This document shows, in pieces, positions 9,411 to 19,192 of a stretch of 64,000 nt of DNA. Under the pieces are notes generated by a model, which saw only the letters and a program-made list of their open reading frames with translations, was not told where the DNA came from and did no database searches. The position numbers and the translations under genes are program-made. Source of the DNA: Methyloceanibacter caenitepidi (lineage in GTDB: Bacteria > Pseudomonadota > Alphaproteobacteria > Rhizobiales > Methyloligellaceae); contig NZ_AP014648.1 in the NCBI RefSeq assembly GCF_000828475.1, positions 1,891,400 to 1,955,399 of the forward strand. The letters run 5' to 3'. Position 1 is the stretch's first letter; every line of letters begins with the position of its first letter.

Positions 9411-10670
9411 ATGAGCAGCACCGAGCGCGCTCCCGAACCGACGATGGAAGACATTCTTGCTTCCATCCGCCGGATCATCACCGACGATGACACAAGCAAG
9501 GCGCCGGCCGACAAGGCCGCGGCCCAGTCCGAGGACGAGGGGCTGGAGGGCGAAGCCGACAATCAAATCATCGACGACATCGCCCGTGTTCTGACCTCCG
9601 GTGGCGACGCACCGGCCAATGAAGACGAGGAGATCATGGATCTCACCGGCGAACTTGGCGGTCTGGAGCTTGTCGAGGAGGAGCCCGAAGAGCTTTCTGA
9701 GGCAGCCGAAGTTGTCGATACGACGCCTGAGTTTGTGGATTCGATCGAGGACACCGAGGACCTCCTGGCACTGGACGATGTCCAGCCGGACGTCCTCGAG
9801 CCAGACGTTCTTGAGCCCGATGTCCCGGAAGCGGACGTCGAGATGGTCGAGACGGTAGAGGTGGTTGAAACGGTCGAAGTCGCTGAGTTCGCCGAGCCCG
9901 AGGAAATGGAGCTTCCGGTGGAAGAGACGGCTGCTCCCGAAATGCCGCCGATGGCGCCGCCGCCGCTCCCCGAGCCCGTTGCCGAAGCAGCGCCCGAGGC
10001 CCCCAAATTGTCGGCGAGCGAGGAAGCTGCGACGGCCCTTGAGCGCGCAATTGCAGCGCTGAAGGCCGGACAGTCTCCGGCCGCGGCCCCGCCGCCCGCC
10101 GCCGCGCCCGTACCGAGTTTCACTGCGCCGGCGCCCACCGAGACAAGTGCCGAAGCGGAATCCGATCAGCCGCCGACCGGCGTCATCCCGCTTCCTGCCG
10201 ACATTCCGATGGCTGTTCCGATGGAAACGCCCACGCCGGAGCCGGACACGCACCCGGATCCCGACGTCGACTCCGTTCTCGAAATGGCAGAGGGCGCGTC
10301 CGGCGACGAGCCGTCTGGCGAGGACGAACTTGTCCTGATGGACATCGAATCCGAGGTCACGATGGTTCCCGAAGAGGCGGAGCCCGAGCAGGAGACGGAG
10401 AGCGCTCCTTTCTGGCCACCTCAGGATGCCGAGCCGGCGGAGCCCGCACCGGCGCCGGTGTTCGCACCGTCAGCCGCAGACATTGCGCGGGAAACTGTCT
10501 CGGTCGCCACCAACGGTGCCGTCCCGCACGAGACGTCTGGGGGCAAATCGTTGGAGGACAGCATCAAAGAGATGCTTCGTCCGATGCTGCGCGAATGGCT
10601 CAACGAGAACATGCCGCGCATGATCCGTGAGGAACTGGACTCGGACGCGGTACAGCGCGGACAGGACTGA
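9411..10670 (+). CDS. popZ: Cell-pole organizing protein PopZ (DUF2497)
   Basis: 419 residues. The N-terminus has the PopZ helix with motif PTMEDILASIRRII; the C-terminus has the conserved oligomerisation helices (SLEDSIKEMLRPMLREWL, NENMPRMIREEL). The middle (about residues 25-370) is a long acidic, proline-rich linker, much longer than that of the 177-residue Caulobacter protein. PopZ self-assembles at the cell pole and anchors the chromosome-partitioning complex and polarity regulators. The gene lies directly upstream of valS, an arrangement common in alphaproteobacteria. The linker is low complexity, so its exact length is likely to vary between relatives. Confidence 0.9.
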   Translation: MSSTERAPEPTMEDILASIRRIITDDDTSKAPADKAAAQSEDEGLEGEADNQIIDDIARVLTSGGDAPANEDEEIMDLTGELGGLELVEEEPEELSEAAEVVDTTPEFVDSIEDTEDLLALDDVQPDVLEPDVLEPDVPEADVEMVETVEVVETVEVAEFAEPEEMELPVEETAAPEMPPMAPPPLPEPVAEAAPEAPKLSASEEAATALERAIAALKAGQSPAAAPPPAAAPVPSFTAPAPTETSAEAESDQPPTGVIPLPADIPMAVPMETPTPEPDTHPDPDVDSVLEMAEGASGDEPSGEDELVLMDIESEVTMVPEEAEPEQETESAPFWPPQDAEPAEPAPAPVFAPSAADIARETVSVATNGAVPHETSGGKSLEDSIKEMLRPMLREWLNENMPRMIREELDSDAVQRGQD

Positions 10671-10763
10671 TCCCCGCCCAAACTCGGGCAGACCGTCGCG
10701 TCGGCACAGACGAACATTGACAGCATGGAAGCAGCGGTCGTAGGACCCGCAGGCGCAGTTTTT

Positions 10764-10787
10764 CGCCCAGCATCGCGGTGCTGGGCG
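10764..10787. repeat. 9-bp perfect hairpin between popZ and valS
   Basis: CGCCCAGCA and TGCTGGGCG enclose a six-base loop, about 40 bases ahead of the valS ATG, and are followed by GTTCTTTAGAAC, itself a small dyad. It could terminate popZ or lie in a valS leader. There is no U-tract and no T-box sequence. Confidence 0.45.
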
Positions 10788-10828
10788 GTTCTTTAGAACT
10801 TTACGTAGCCAGGCGTCCACGACCATCC

Positions 10829-13564
10829 ATGCTCGACAAGACATACCAACCGAAGAATTTCGAAGGCCCCGTTTACGAAGCGTGGGAGCGCGCGCGCGCA
10901 TTCGCCGCAGGCCGCGGCGATCGCGAGGACGCGCGGCCGTTTGCAGTCGTCATTCCGCCACCGAACGTCACGGGGTCGCTCCACATGGGGCACGCCCTCA
11001 ACAACACGCTTCAGGATGTTCTGGTCCGGTTCGAGCGTATGCGCGGGCGCGATGTCCTCTGGCAGCCCGGGACCGATCACGCGGGCATCGCCACGCAGAT
11101 GGTCGTCGAGCGTCAACTCATGGAACGGCAGGAGCCAAATCGGCGGACCCTGGGCCGCGAGAAGTTCATCGAGCGCATCTGGCAGTGGAAGGAAGAGTCC
11201 GGCAACACGATCATCGGTCAGCTCAAGCGGCTGGGCTGCTCGTGCGACTGGTCGCGCCAGCGCTTCACCATGGACGAGGGCCTGTCCAAGGCCGTTCGCA
11301 AGGTCTTCGTTGAGCTGCACGCCGCCGGGCTCATCTACAAAGACAAGCGCTTGGTGAACTGGGACCCGCAGCTCCTGACGGCGATCTCCGATCTTGAGGT
11401 CGAGCAGGTCGAGAGCAAGGGACATTTGTGGCATCTGCGCTACCCGATCGAAGGCATGACCTTCGATCCGGAAAACCCGTCGACCTTCATTGTCGTCGCC
11501 ACGACCCGTCCCGAAACCATGCTGGGCGATACCGCCGTCGCGGTCCATCCGGACGACGAGCGCTACAGGCACCTGGTTGGCAAGAACGTCATCCTGCCGG
11601 TGGTGGGGCGGCGCATTCCGATTGTCGCGGACGAGTACTCCGACCCCGAGAAGGGCTCGGGCGCCGTGAAGATCACGCCGGCGCACGACTTCAACGACTT
11701 CGAGGTCGGCAAGCGCCACGGTCTGCCCATGATCAACGTCCTGAGCAAGGACGCGCGTCTCGATATCGGTCCGGAGACCGACTTCATGCTCGGCGTCGAG
11801 ATGACGCCCCAACTCGAAACCAAGGTGCTCGAGTGGAATGGCGTGTTCCGGTTTGCCGCGCGGACCATGATCGTCGAGTGCATGGAGAACAACGACTATC
11901 TCGAGAAGATCGAGCCCCACGTCCATGCGGTGCCCCATGGCGACCGCTCCGGCGCGGTGATCGAACCCTTCCTGACCGATCAGTGGTATGTGGACGCGGC
12001 GACGCTCGCCAAGCCTGCCATCGAGGCCGTCCGCAGCGGACGCACGACCTTCGCGCCGAAGAACTGGGAGTCGACCTACTTCCATTGGATGGAGAACATC
12101 CAGCCCTGGTGCATCTCGCGTCAGCTTTGGTGGGGGCACCAGATCCCCGCGTGGTACGGCCCGGACGGCGAAGTCTTCGTTGCCGAAAATGAATCTGCTG
12201 CCAAAGCCTTGGCGAAAGAGCATTACGGCAAGGATGAACCTCTCACGCGGGACGAAGATGTCCTCGACACGTGGTTCTCCTCGGCGCTGTGGCCGTTCTC
12301 GACCCTCGGCTGGCCTGACAAGACGCCGGAACTCGCGCGCTATTACCCGACCGACGTTCTGGTCACCGGCTTCGACATCATCTTCTTCTGGATCGCGCGG
12401 ATGATGATGATGGGCCTGCATTTCATGGACGAGGTTCCGTTCCGCGACATCTACATCCATGCGCTGGTCCGCGATGCGAAGGGCCAGAAGATGTCGAAGT
12501 CCAAGGGGAACGTGATCGATCCCCTAGAGCTCATCGACGCCTATGGCGCCGACGCGCTGCGATTCACGCTGGCGGCCATGGCGGCGCAGGGTCGCGACAT
12601 CAAGCTTTCCAGCGGCCGGGTCGAGGGTTATCGCAACTTTGCGACCAAGCTCTGGAATGCGTCCCGCTTCGCCATGATGAACGACTGCATTCCGGTCGAA
12701 GGCTTCGATCCGAAGAGCGCGCAAAGCACGCTGAACCGCTGGATTGCTGGCGAGATGGAGCGCGCGGTGTCGGCCGTAACGGAGGCGCTCGAGGGTTTCC
12801 GTTTCAACGAAGCCGCCGGGGCCATCTACCACTTCATCTGGCACATCTACTGCGACTGGTATCTCGAGCTCATCAAGCCAGTTCTTGCCGGCGAAGACGA
12901 GGCGGCCAAGGCCGAGACGCGCGCCATGGCGGCGTATGTCCTCGACACGGCGCTGCAGGTGCTGCACCCGTTCATGCCCTTCGTCACCGAAGAGCTGTGG
13001 GAGAAGCGCGCCCCCGAGGGGACGCCCCGTCAGAGCCTTTTGATGCTCACCGACTGGCCCACACACCAGGGCCTGCAGAACGCGACAGCCGACGAGGAGA
13101 TCGGATGGGTCATCCGGCTCGTCACCGACGTCCGGTCGGTCCGGGCCGAAATGAACGTTCCCGCGGGCGCCAAAGTCCCGCTGGTGATCACGGGTGCCGA
13201 CGACAAGACGAAGGCCCGCATCGCCGCTCATCTCGAGACCGTGTCGCGGCTGGCCCGCATCGAGAGCATCGAATTGGCCGATACGCCGCCGGCGGGCTCC
13301 GTCCAGATCGTTCTGGACGAAGCCACGATCGCCCTGCCGCTGGAGGGGGTCATCGACATCGACGCCGAGGCCGATCGGCTGAAGCGCGAGATCGACAAAG
13401 TCGGCGCCGAGATCACGCAAATCGACGCCAAGCTCGCCAACGACAAATTTGTGTCCCGTGCGCCACAGCACGTGGTCGAGGAGCAACGGGAACGGCGGGC
13501 GGACGCGGAGGCTACGGCCAGTAAGCTGACCCAGGCCCTCAAACGGCTGGAAGCGGCGCTTTAG
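10829..13564 (+). CDS. valS: Valyl-tRNA synthetase
   Basis: 911 residues from ATG 10829, which begins MLDKTYQPKNFE as in homologues; an in-frame GTG at 10778 would start inside the upstream hairpin and is unlikely. Class I motifs are present: PPNVTGSLHMGHALNN (HIGH) and GQKMSKSKGNVIDP (KMSKS). The editing (CP1) domain contains TTRPETMLGDTAVAVHP, and the last 70 residues form the ValRS coiled-coil arm (EADRLKREIDKVGAEI, LTQALKRLEAAL). It charges tRNA-Val and clears mis-activated threonine. A rho-independent terminator follows ten bases after the stop. Confidence 0.97.
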   Translation: MLDKTYQPKNFEGPVYEAWERARAFAAGRGDREDARPFAVVIPPPNVTGSLHMGHALNNTLQDVLVRFERMRGRDVLWQPGTDHAGIATQMVVERQLMERQEPNRRTLGREKFIERIWQWKEESGNTIIGQLKRLGCSCDWSRQRFTMDEGLSKAVRKVFVELHAAGLIYKDKRLVNWDPQLLTAISDLEVEQVESKGHLWHLRYPIEGMTFDPENPSTFIVVATTRPETMLGDTAVAVHPDDERYRHLVGKNVILPVVGRRIPIVADEYSDPEKGSGAVKITPAHDFNDFEVGKRHGLPMINVLSKDARLDIGPETDFMLGVEMTPQLETKVLEWNGVFRFAARTMIVECMENNDYLEKIEPHVHAVPHGDRSGAVIEPFLTDQWYVDAATLAKPAIEAVRSGRTTFAPKNWESTYFHWMENIQPWCISRQLWWGHQIPAWYGPDGEVFVAENESAAKALAKEHYGKDEPLTRDEDVLDTWFSSALWPFSTLGWPDKTPELARYYPTDVLVTGFDIIFFWIARMMMMGLHFMDEVPFRDIYIHALVRDAKGQKMSKSKGNVIDPLELIDAYGADALRFTLAAMAAQGRDIKLSSGRVEGYRNFATKLWNASRFAMMNDCIPVEGFDPKSAQSTLNRWIAGEMERAVSAVTEALEGFRFNEAAGAIYHFIWHIYCDWYLELIKPVLAGEDEAAKAETRAMAAYVLDTALQVLHPFMPFVTEELWEKRAPEGTPRQSLLMLTDWPTHQGLQNATADEEIGWVIRLVTDVRSVRAEMNVPAGAKVPLVITGADDKTKARIAAHLETVSRLARIESIELADTPPAGSVQIVLDEATIALPLEGVIDIDAEADRLKREIDKVGAEITQIDAKLANDKFVSRAPQHVVEEQRERRADAEATASKLTQALKRLEAAL

Positions 13565-13573
13565 CGGCAAAAT

Positions 13574-13605
13574 AAAGGCCCTGCGGTGATCTGTTGGGGC
13601 CTTTT
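13574..13605 (+). terminator. Rho-independent terminator of valS
   Basis: AAAGGCCC and GGGCCTTT pair across a 15-base loop and are followed by a further T and C, nine bases beyond the valS stop codon. The stem is GC-rich with an A-tract before and a T-run after it. Confidence 0.75.
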
Positions 13606-13882
13606 CAAGCAACAGTGAGGCGCTCATTTGGAGCGCCGGATGCCGCTCGCTTGGCAGTGTGACATCGAATATCTTCGACTGTAACTGAAATACAACAGCG
13701 CGACAGCCTCACGCCTCGTTTGCGCCATAAAACTTTGTGAAATCGAAACCAGTACAGAGGACAATGGGTCCGTTGGGCACTCGCGAAATAATGCGAGGCA
13801 GACAGACCAGGGAGAGACTGGCCGACACGCTGGGCTAAGACGGAATACCGTCAGCGCTGCCGTCGTTGGCTGGCAGCGAGCA
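13606..13882. other. Intergenic region between valS terminator and ilvD
   Basis: With the terminator this makes a 318-base gap. It must contain the ilvD promoter and leader. I see no leader peptide rich in branched-chain codons and no clear attenuator or promoter boxes. Confidence 0.4.
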
Positions 13883-15607
13883 ATGGACGCCAAGACGTTC
13901 GATAAATCACGTTTGCCGAGCCGGCACGTGACCGAAGGGCCTTCGCGGGCTCCGCATCGCTCATACTATTATGCGATGGGGCTGACGCGCGGCCAGATTC
14001 ATCAGCCATTCGTCGGTGTCGCCACGTGCTGGAACGAGGCCGCTCCGTGCAACATCGCCCTGATGCGTCAGGCTCAGGCGGTCAAGCAGGGCGTTGCGGC
14101 CAAGGAAGGCACGCCGCGCGAGTTCTGCACCATCACGGTGACTGACGGTATCGCCATGGGCCACCAGGGCATGAAGTCCTCGCTGCCTTCGCGTGAAGTG
14201 ATCGCCGACAGTGTCGAGCTGACCATGCGCGGGCATTGCTACGACGCGCTTGTCGGCCTTGCCGGCTGTGACAAGTCGCTGCCGGGCATGATGATGGCGA
14301 TGTGCCGGCTGAACGTTCCTTCGATTTTCATCTATGGCGGATCGATCCTGCCGGGCACCTTCAAGGGACGCCCCGTTACGGTCCAGGATCTGTTCGAAGC
14401 CGTCGGCGAGGTCTCGATCGGCAACATGTCGCTCGAGGATCTGGACGAGCTGGAACAGGTCGCATGCCCGTCGGCGGGCGCCTGCGGCGCACAGTTCACC
14501 GCGAACACCATGGCGACCGTTTCCGAAGCGATCGGGCTGGCGTTGCCGTACTCGGCCGGCGCGCCGGCGCCTTACGAAATTCGCGACCGGTTCTGCATGG
14601 CAGCGGGCGAGAAGATCATGGATCTCATCGCGCTCAACATCCGGCCGCGGGATATCGTCACGCGGCAGTCCTTGGAGAATGCCGCGGCCGTTGTCGCCGC
14701 CTCGGGCGGTTCGACCAACGCGGCGCTGCATCTTCCGGCCATCGCCCATGAATGCGGGATCGAGTTCGATCTCTTCGATGTCGCCGAGATTTTCAAGAAG
14801 ACGCCTTACATCGCCGATCTGAAGCCCGGCGGCAAATATGTGGCCAAGGATCTGTTCGAAGCGGGCGGCGTGCCGCTGCTGATGAAGACGCTTCTGGACA
14901 ACGGCTATCTGCATGGCGACTGCATAACCGTCACGGGTCGGACGATCGCGGAAAATCTTTCCAAGGTCGAATGGAACCCAGACCAGGATGTCGTGCGTTC
15001 TGCTGATAACCCGATCACACCGACAGGCGGCGTGGTGGGGCTCAGGGGATCGCTGGCGCCCGATGGGGCCATCGTCAAAGTCGCAGGTTTGAAGAACCTG
15101 AAATTCCGTGGGCCCGCGCGTTGCTTCGATAGCGAGGAAGAGGCATTTTCGGCGGTGAACGCGAAGAAGTACAAGGAAGGCGAGGTCATCATCATCCGCT
15201 ACGAGGGTCCTAAGGGCGGCCCTGGTATGCGCGAGATGTTGTCGACCACCGCCGCTTTGTATGGCCAAGGGATGGGCGACAAGGTCGCGCTGATCACCGA
15301 CGGCCGGTTCTCAGGCGCCACGCGCGGGTTCTGTATCGGTCATGTCGGTCCTGAAGCGGCCGTGTGCGGTCCCATCGGCTTGGTGCGCGACGGCGACATG
15401 ATCACGCTCGATGCCGAGGAAGGCATCATCGACCTCGAAGTCAGCGAGAAAGAGTTGGCCGAGCGCGCCAAGGATTGGACGCCGCCATCCCCGAATTTCG
15501 AGAGCGGCTGCATCTGGAAGTATTCGCAGCTCGTCGGAGCGGCACGCGAAGGCGCGGTGACCCATCCCGGCGCCGCCGCGGAAGGGAAGTGCTATGCCGA
15601 TATTTAG
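13883..15607 (+). CDS. ilvD: Dihydroxy-acid dehydratase
   Basis: 574 residues. The IlvD/Edd signatures are present: [26 protein letters not shown] and [16 protein letters not shown], giving the cysteines that bind the iron-sulfur cluster, and GRTIAENL and [17 protein letters not shown] near the C-terminus. The enzyme dehydrates 2,3-dihydroxy-isovalerate and 2,3-dihydroxy-3-methylvalerate in valine and isoleucine synthesis. The 574-residue form starting with [10 protein letters not shown] is the one usual in Rhizobiales. Its last bases overlap the next gene by 14 bases, so the two are probably translationally coupled. ATG start has only a weak ribosome binding site. Confidence 0.94.
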   Translation: MDAKTFDKSRLPSRHVTEGPSRAPHRSYYYAMGLTRGQIHQPFVGVATCWNEAAPCNIALMRQAQAVKQGVAAKEGTPREFCTITVTDGIAMGHQGMKSSLPSREVIADSVELTMRGHCYDALVGLAGCDKSLPGMMMAMCRLNVPSIFIYGGSILPGTFKGRPVTVQDLFEAVGEVSIGNMSLEDLDELEQVACPSAGACGAQFTANTMATVSEAIGLALPYSAGAPAPYEIRDRFCMAAGEKIMDLIALNIRPRDIVTRQSLENAAAVVAASGGSTNAALHLPAIAHECGIEFDLFDVAEIFKKTPYIADLKPGGKYVAKDLFEAGGVPLLMKTLLDNGYLHGDCITVTGRTIAENLSKVEWNPDQDVVRSADNPITPTGGVVGLRGSLAPDGAIVKVAGLKNLKFRGPARCFDSEEEAFSAVNAKKYKEGEVIIIRYEGPKGGPGMREMLSTTAALYGQGMGDKVALITDGRFSGATRGFCIGHVGPEAAVCGPIGLVRDGDMITLDAEEGIIDLEVSEKELAERAKDWTPPSPNFESGCIWKYSQLVGAAREGAVTHPGAAAEGKCYADI

Positions 15608-16580
15608 CGCATCCCAACTTGGCAGCGCGCTTGCGGCCTTCATCGTCCTGACGCCGGCTGGCGTCGGCAGCACTGATACGCCGCCGCCGTTTACGTCGGC
15701 GACCGAAGCCTACCGGCAGGGCGTAACGGCGCTCAATACGGGCCGGACAGAGTCGGCGCTTCCCGCGCTCGAATATGCGGCCGGGCATGGCGTGCTCGGC
15801 GCGCAGCTCAAGCTGGCCCGGATCTATGCCGAGGATGGCGCCGTCCCGAAGGATGAGTCCAAGGCATTTCGCTACTATCAGCGCATTGCCGATCAGTATG
15901 CGGACGTTCCGGCCTCTAGCCCAATCGCCCAGTATGTGGGCGAGGCCTTTTGCGCTCTCGGCCAGTACTATGTCGAAGGGATCGCGGAGCTGCCGCTGCG
16001 TGCCGATCCGGCCTACGGCGCCGGATTGCTGCGCCATGCCGGCGCCTATTTCGGTGATGCGGAAGCGCAGTACCAGCTTGGGCGGCTCTATCTGACAGGC
16101 ACGGGCGTCGAAAAAAATCCGGGCATCGCTGCCAATTGGCTGACCATGGCTGCGCGGAAGCAGCACGCAAGCGCGCAGGCTCTTCTCGGCGAGATGCTTT
16201 GGAGCGGCGAGGGCGTCGGACAGCAGCAGGCGCAAGGTCTCGCGCTGCTCATGCTGGCCCAAGAGAACGCCCGCAAGACCCGGGAAGAGGCGAATTGGAT
16301 CGCCGAGACCTATGACAGGACGATCGCGATTGCGGATCGGGTTACGGTGCGGCAAGCCGAGGCCATGCTGCCCCGGCTAGGCGGCTCTCAGCGTACGGCC
16401 ACGGCCACCGGTTTGCCGTCCGCACCGTCGGCGGTGCGCGCCGGGACGATTACACGGCAGCCATTGCTTTCGGCGCGTCCCGAGCCGCGGCTTGGTCCCG
16501 TCGATCTTGGGCCGCCTCCGCCCATGGGAATGTCGGTTGGTTTCGGCACCCCGAGCACAAGCATCGGCGGACTGCAGTAG
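15594..16580 (+). CDS. exoR: Sel1-repeat periplasmic protein, ExoR homologue
   Basis: 328 residues with a hydrophobic N-terminus that could be a signal peptide (residues 1-24). Residues about 35-260 are Sel1/TPR-like repeats, including [36 protein letters not shown] and [18 protein letters not shown]; the order and wording match ExoR, the periplasmic regulator that in Sinorhizobium binds ExoS and holds down exopolysaccharide synthesis. The C-terminal 70 residues are a proline-rich tail. It overlaps the end of ilvD with a GGAAGGGAAG ribosome binding site inside ilvD. No exoS/chvI genes are in view, so the regulatory role is inferred by homology only. Confidence 0.78.
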   Translation: MPIFSASQLGSALAAFIVLTPAGVGSTDTPPPFTSATEAYRQGVTALNTGRTESALPALEYAAGHGVLGAQLKLARIYAEDGAVPKDESKAFRYYQRIADQYADVPASSPIAQYVGEAFCALGQYYVEGIAELPLRADPAYGAGLLRHAGAYFGDAEAQYQLGRLYLTGTGVEKNPGIAANWLTMAARKQHASAQALLGEMLWSGEGVGQQQAQGLALLMLAQENARKTREEANWIAETYDRTIAIADRVTVRQAEAMLPRLGGSQRTATATGLPSAPSAVRAGTITRQPLLSARPEPRLGPVDLGPPPPMGMSVGFGTPSTSIGGLQ

Positions 16581-16620
16581 GCGGCGGTCAGGCGACGGCG
16601 TCGGGCCTCACAGAGGCGCC

Positions 16621-17403
16621 CTAGACCGACAACTCCATGACGACCGGCACATGATCCGAGGGCTTCTCCCAGCCCCGCGGCTCCGCGTCGATATCGCACG
16701 ACACCAACCTGTCGGCCGCTTGCGGTGACAGGAGAAGGTGGTCGATGCGAATGCCGTGGTTCTTCTGCCAAGCGCCCGCTTGATAATCCCAGAAGGTGAA
16801 TTGGTGCGGCTCGTCGTGGCAGGCGCGGAATGCGTCCGTTAGACCGAGATTGAGCAGGCTCTGGAACTGCGCGCGCGTCTCCGGGCGGAATAGGGCGTCG
16901 TTGACCCACGCAGCGGGGTCGTACACGTCCTCTGGCGTGGGGATCACGTTGTAGTCTCCCGCCACGACGAAGGGCTCTTCGTACGTCAGCAGCTCCTTGA
17001 CCCGGCTCCGGAGCCTCTCCATCCACGACAGTTTGTAGGGAAACTTGTCGGAGTCGATCGGATTGCCGTTCGGCAGGTAGATGTTCACGACCCGCACGAC
17101 CCCCGACGGAACCGAGAACACGCCTTCGATATAGCGTGCCTGCGCGTCGCCGTCATCGCCGGGCAGCCCGCGGATCACCTCGTCGAAGGGAATCTTCGAG
17201 AGCAGCGCGACGCCGTTGAAGCCCTTTTGGCCATGGACGGCGACGTTGTAGCCGAGCTCCTCGAAGATCTCGGCCGGAAAGTTCTCGTCCACGCTCTTGA
17301 TTTCTTGGAAACAGGCGATGTCGGGCGAGGCCGCGCCGAGCCAAGTCTTCACCGTTTCGAGACGGGCCTTGATGCCGTTGATGTTCCAAGTCGCGATCTT
17401 CAT
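16621..17403 (-). CDS. xth: Exodeoxyribonuclease III
   Basis: 260 residues of the exonuclease-endonuclease-phosphatase fold. The sequence shows MKIATWNINGIKAR at the start, CFQEIK with the metal-binding glutamate, NIYLPNGNP, VAGDYNVIPTPEDV with catalytic Asp/Asn, and the C-terminal GIRIDHLLLSP and KPSDHVPVVME with the catalytic Asp-His pair. It cleaves at abasic sites and removes 3' blocks in base-excision repair. It is convergent with the exoR homologue, 40 bases apart, and runs in the same direction as erpA upstream. Confidence 0.95.
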   Translation of the reverse strand: MKIATWNINGIKARLETVKTWLGAASPDIACFQEIKSVDENFPAEIFEELGYNVAVHGQKGFNGVALLSKIPFDEVIRGLPGDDGDAQARYIEGVFSVPSGVVRVVNIYLPNGNPIDSDKFPYKLSWMERLRSRVKELLTYEEPFVVAGDYNVIPTPEDVYDPAAWVNDALFRPETRAQFQSLLNLGLTDAFRACHDEPHQFTFWDYQAGAWQKNHGIRIDHLLLSPQAADRLVSCDIDAEPRGWEKPSDHVPVVMELSV

Positions 17404-17470
17404 GCATCCACATAGCCATGGCCGGGTGCATCGGGCAACCGCGAGCGTGCGAAGCTGGGGATGATTTGCG

Positions 17471-17803
17471 CTAGATCGAGAAGCTGGTGCCGCAGCCGCA
17501 AGAGGCGGTCGCGTTGGGATTGTTGATCTTGAACTGCGCGCCGATCAACTCGTCGATGAAATCGATCTCGGAACCCGCGATGAACGGCACCGACGTGGGA
17601 TCGATGGCGACCGTGGCCCCGTCACGCTGGATGAGCATGTCGTCGGGCGCGGCGCTCTCGATCAGCTCAAAGTGGTATTGGAAACCGGAGCAGCCGCCAC
17701 CCTCGACGCTGACGCGGAAAAGCTCCGCGTTTTCGTCCTCGTTCACAAGTTCCACGATGCGCTTGGCGGCGCTTGGACTAATGGTAATAGACGGCTCGGA
17801 CAT
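17471..17803 (-). CDS. erpA: Iron-sulfur cluster insertion protein (ErpA/IscA family)
   Basis: 110 residues of the HesB/IscA fold. The three ligand cysteines are visible: Cys38 in GGGCSGFQY and Cys102 and Cys104 in SCGCGTSF. The protein carries and donates Fe-S clusters to apo-enzymes. It is divergent from dgt with about 100 bases between starts; the erpA-dgt-argS neighbourhood recurs in alphaproteobacteria. The name ErpA is preferred because no isc/suf genes are adjacent, but IscA or SufA cannot be excluded by sequence reading alone. Confidence 0.9.
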   Translation of the reverse strand: MSEPSITISPSAAKRIVELVNEDENAELFRVSVEGGGCSGFQYHFELIESAAPDDMLIQRDGATVAIDPTSVPFIAGSEIDFIDELIGAQFKINNPNATASCGCGTSFSI

Positions 17804-17901
17804 CTTCAGATAGCCACTCCTTCATGGATTAATGATGGGAATGGCCAACCGCATTGTCAATTGACGAACCCGGAAATAGAGCGGCTGAAGAGTGGGACGC
17901 C

Positions 17902-19110
17902 ATGGCGTCTGACGCGCCGCGGGAAGCGGCCGCGCCTGCGTTCCAAGGCGGTCTTGCGCCGTACGCTCAAGACGTGCGCAAGAGCCGGGGGCGCCGGCTT
18001 CCCGAAGAACCGAGCGCCACGCGCCGTCCTTACGCGCGCGATCGCGATCGCATCCTCCACTCGACCGCATTTCGCCGCCTGAACCACAAGACGCAGGTAT
18101 TCATCTATCACGAGGGCGACCACTACCGCTCCCGTCTCACCCATAGCCTCGAAGTCTCGCAGATTGCGCGCAGCATCGCGCGGGCGCTCCGCGTTGACGA
18201 GGATCTGACCGAGGCGGTCGCGTTGGCCCATGATCTCGGGCATCCGCCGTTTGGGCACGCGGGCGAACGGGCGCTCGACGCGGCCATCGCCGATGCGGGC
18301 GGGTTCGATCACAACGCCCAATCCTTGCGCGTGGTGACGAAGCTCGAACGGATCTATGGCGGCTTCGACGGCCTGAACCTGACATGGGAGACGCTCGAAG
18401 GGCTCGTGAAGCACAACGGTCCATTGGGCGGGGAGGGGAAGCCCGTCCCGGAGCCCATCCTGGACTATTGCGCGATGCACGACCTGGAACTCGGCACCTA
18501 CTCGTCCATAGAGGCGCAGATAGCCGCGCTCGCCGACGACATTGCCTACAACGCCCACGATATCGATGACGGCTACCGGGCGGACTGTTTCACGTTCGCC
18601 GAGCTTGCCGGCATCCCCTTGGCGCGGCGCTATCTGGATGCGCTGGACGAGACCTATCCGGGCCTCGACCCGACACGCCGGCTGTACGAATTGAAGAGGC
18701 GCCTGATCACCGCAATGGTCGACGACCTGCTCGAGGAGACCCGACGGCGAATTGCCGCGCTGCCCGCGGAGACGGCCGACAGTGTGAGGGGGGCGAAACG
18801 CGAGACCGTGGCGTTTTCCGAGGCAATGCGGGCCGAACTCGAACAGCTTCATGCCTTCCTGTTCGATCGCGTCTATCGCCACCCCCGCGTGATGCGGATC
18901 ATGGGCGCGGCGGAGGACATCGTCGTGGAACTGTTCAACCGTTATACGCACGATCCAGGCGCGTTGCCCCCCGAATGGCGCGACGCGGCCCGCGGGGACG
19001 ACCCCCGGGCCACGGCCCGTCACGTGGCCGACTTCATTGCCGGGCAAACAGACCGTTACGCCATCGCCGAGCACCGCCGCTTGTTTGACGCGACACCGGA
19101 TTTGCGATAG
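17902..19110 (+). CDS. dgt: Deoxyguanosinetriphosphate triphosphohydrolase-like protein
   Basis: 402 residues from ATG 17902, preceded by GAAGAGTGGGA; an in-frame TTG at 17854 would add 16 residues. HD-domain metal ligands are seen in [32 protein letters not shown] and later [20 protein letters not shown]. This is the shorter dGTPase-like (type 2) class that hydrolyses dNTPs to nucleoside and triphosphate; its preferred substrate is not evident. It lies upstream of argS in the same direction, separated by a 45-bp palindromic repeat. Confidence 0.92.
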   Translation: MASDAPREAAAPAFQGGLAPYAQDVRKSRGRRLPEEPSATRRPYARDRDRILHSTAFRRLNHKTQVFIYHEGDHYRSRLTHSLEVSQIARSIARALRVDEDLTEAVALAHDLGHPPFGHAGERALDAAIADAGGFDHNAQSLRVVTKLERIYGGFDGLNLTWETLEGLVKHNGPLGGEGKPVPEPILDYCAMHDLELGTYSSIEAQIAALADDIAYNAHDIDDGYRADCFTFAELAGIPLARRYLDALDETYPGLDPTRRLYELKRRLITAMVDDLLEETRRRIAALPAETADSVRGAKRETVAFSEAMRAELEQLHAFLFDRVYRHPRVMRIMGAAEDIVVELFNRYTHDPGALPPEWRDAARGDDPRATARHVADFIAGQTDRYAIAEHRRLFDATPDLR

Positions 19111-19122
19111 TCGCGCGCCCAC

Positions 19123-19167
19123 GCATGATCCGGAAAAGTGGGTGCCGGTTTTCCGATAGGATCATGC
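19123..19167. repeat. 45-bp palindromic intergenic element (GCATGATCC type)
   Basis: GCATGATCC-GGAAAA, an eleven-base centre, then TTTTCCG-ata-GGATCATGC. The arms are complementary apart from a three-base bulge. It fills the gap between dgt and argS. Palindromes with these ends and the GGAAAAGTGGG core are, from memory, a widespread repeat of Hyphomicrobiales genomes; only this copy was seen in the window. Confidence 0.7.
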
Positions 19168-19192
19168 GCTAAAGAGTTTTTCCGGAGCATTC

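Noticed and set aside
10764..10800. T-box leader for valS
   Set aside because: T-boxes need a conserved T-box sequence and specifier loop; only a simple hairpin is seen and T-boxes are not expected in alphaproteobacteria.
10793..12460. Long minus-strand open frame (555 codons) under valS
   Set aside because: Antisense shadow of valS in a high-GC genome; no start site, no domain.
13961..15268. Minus-strand open frame (435 codons) under ilvD
   Set aside because: Mirror of the ilvD reading frame with arginine-rich composition; ilvD motifs are unambiguous.
17857..19122. Minus-strand open frame (421 codons) opposite dgt
   Set aside because: Shadow of the HD-domain gene; no conserved motifs.
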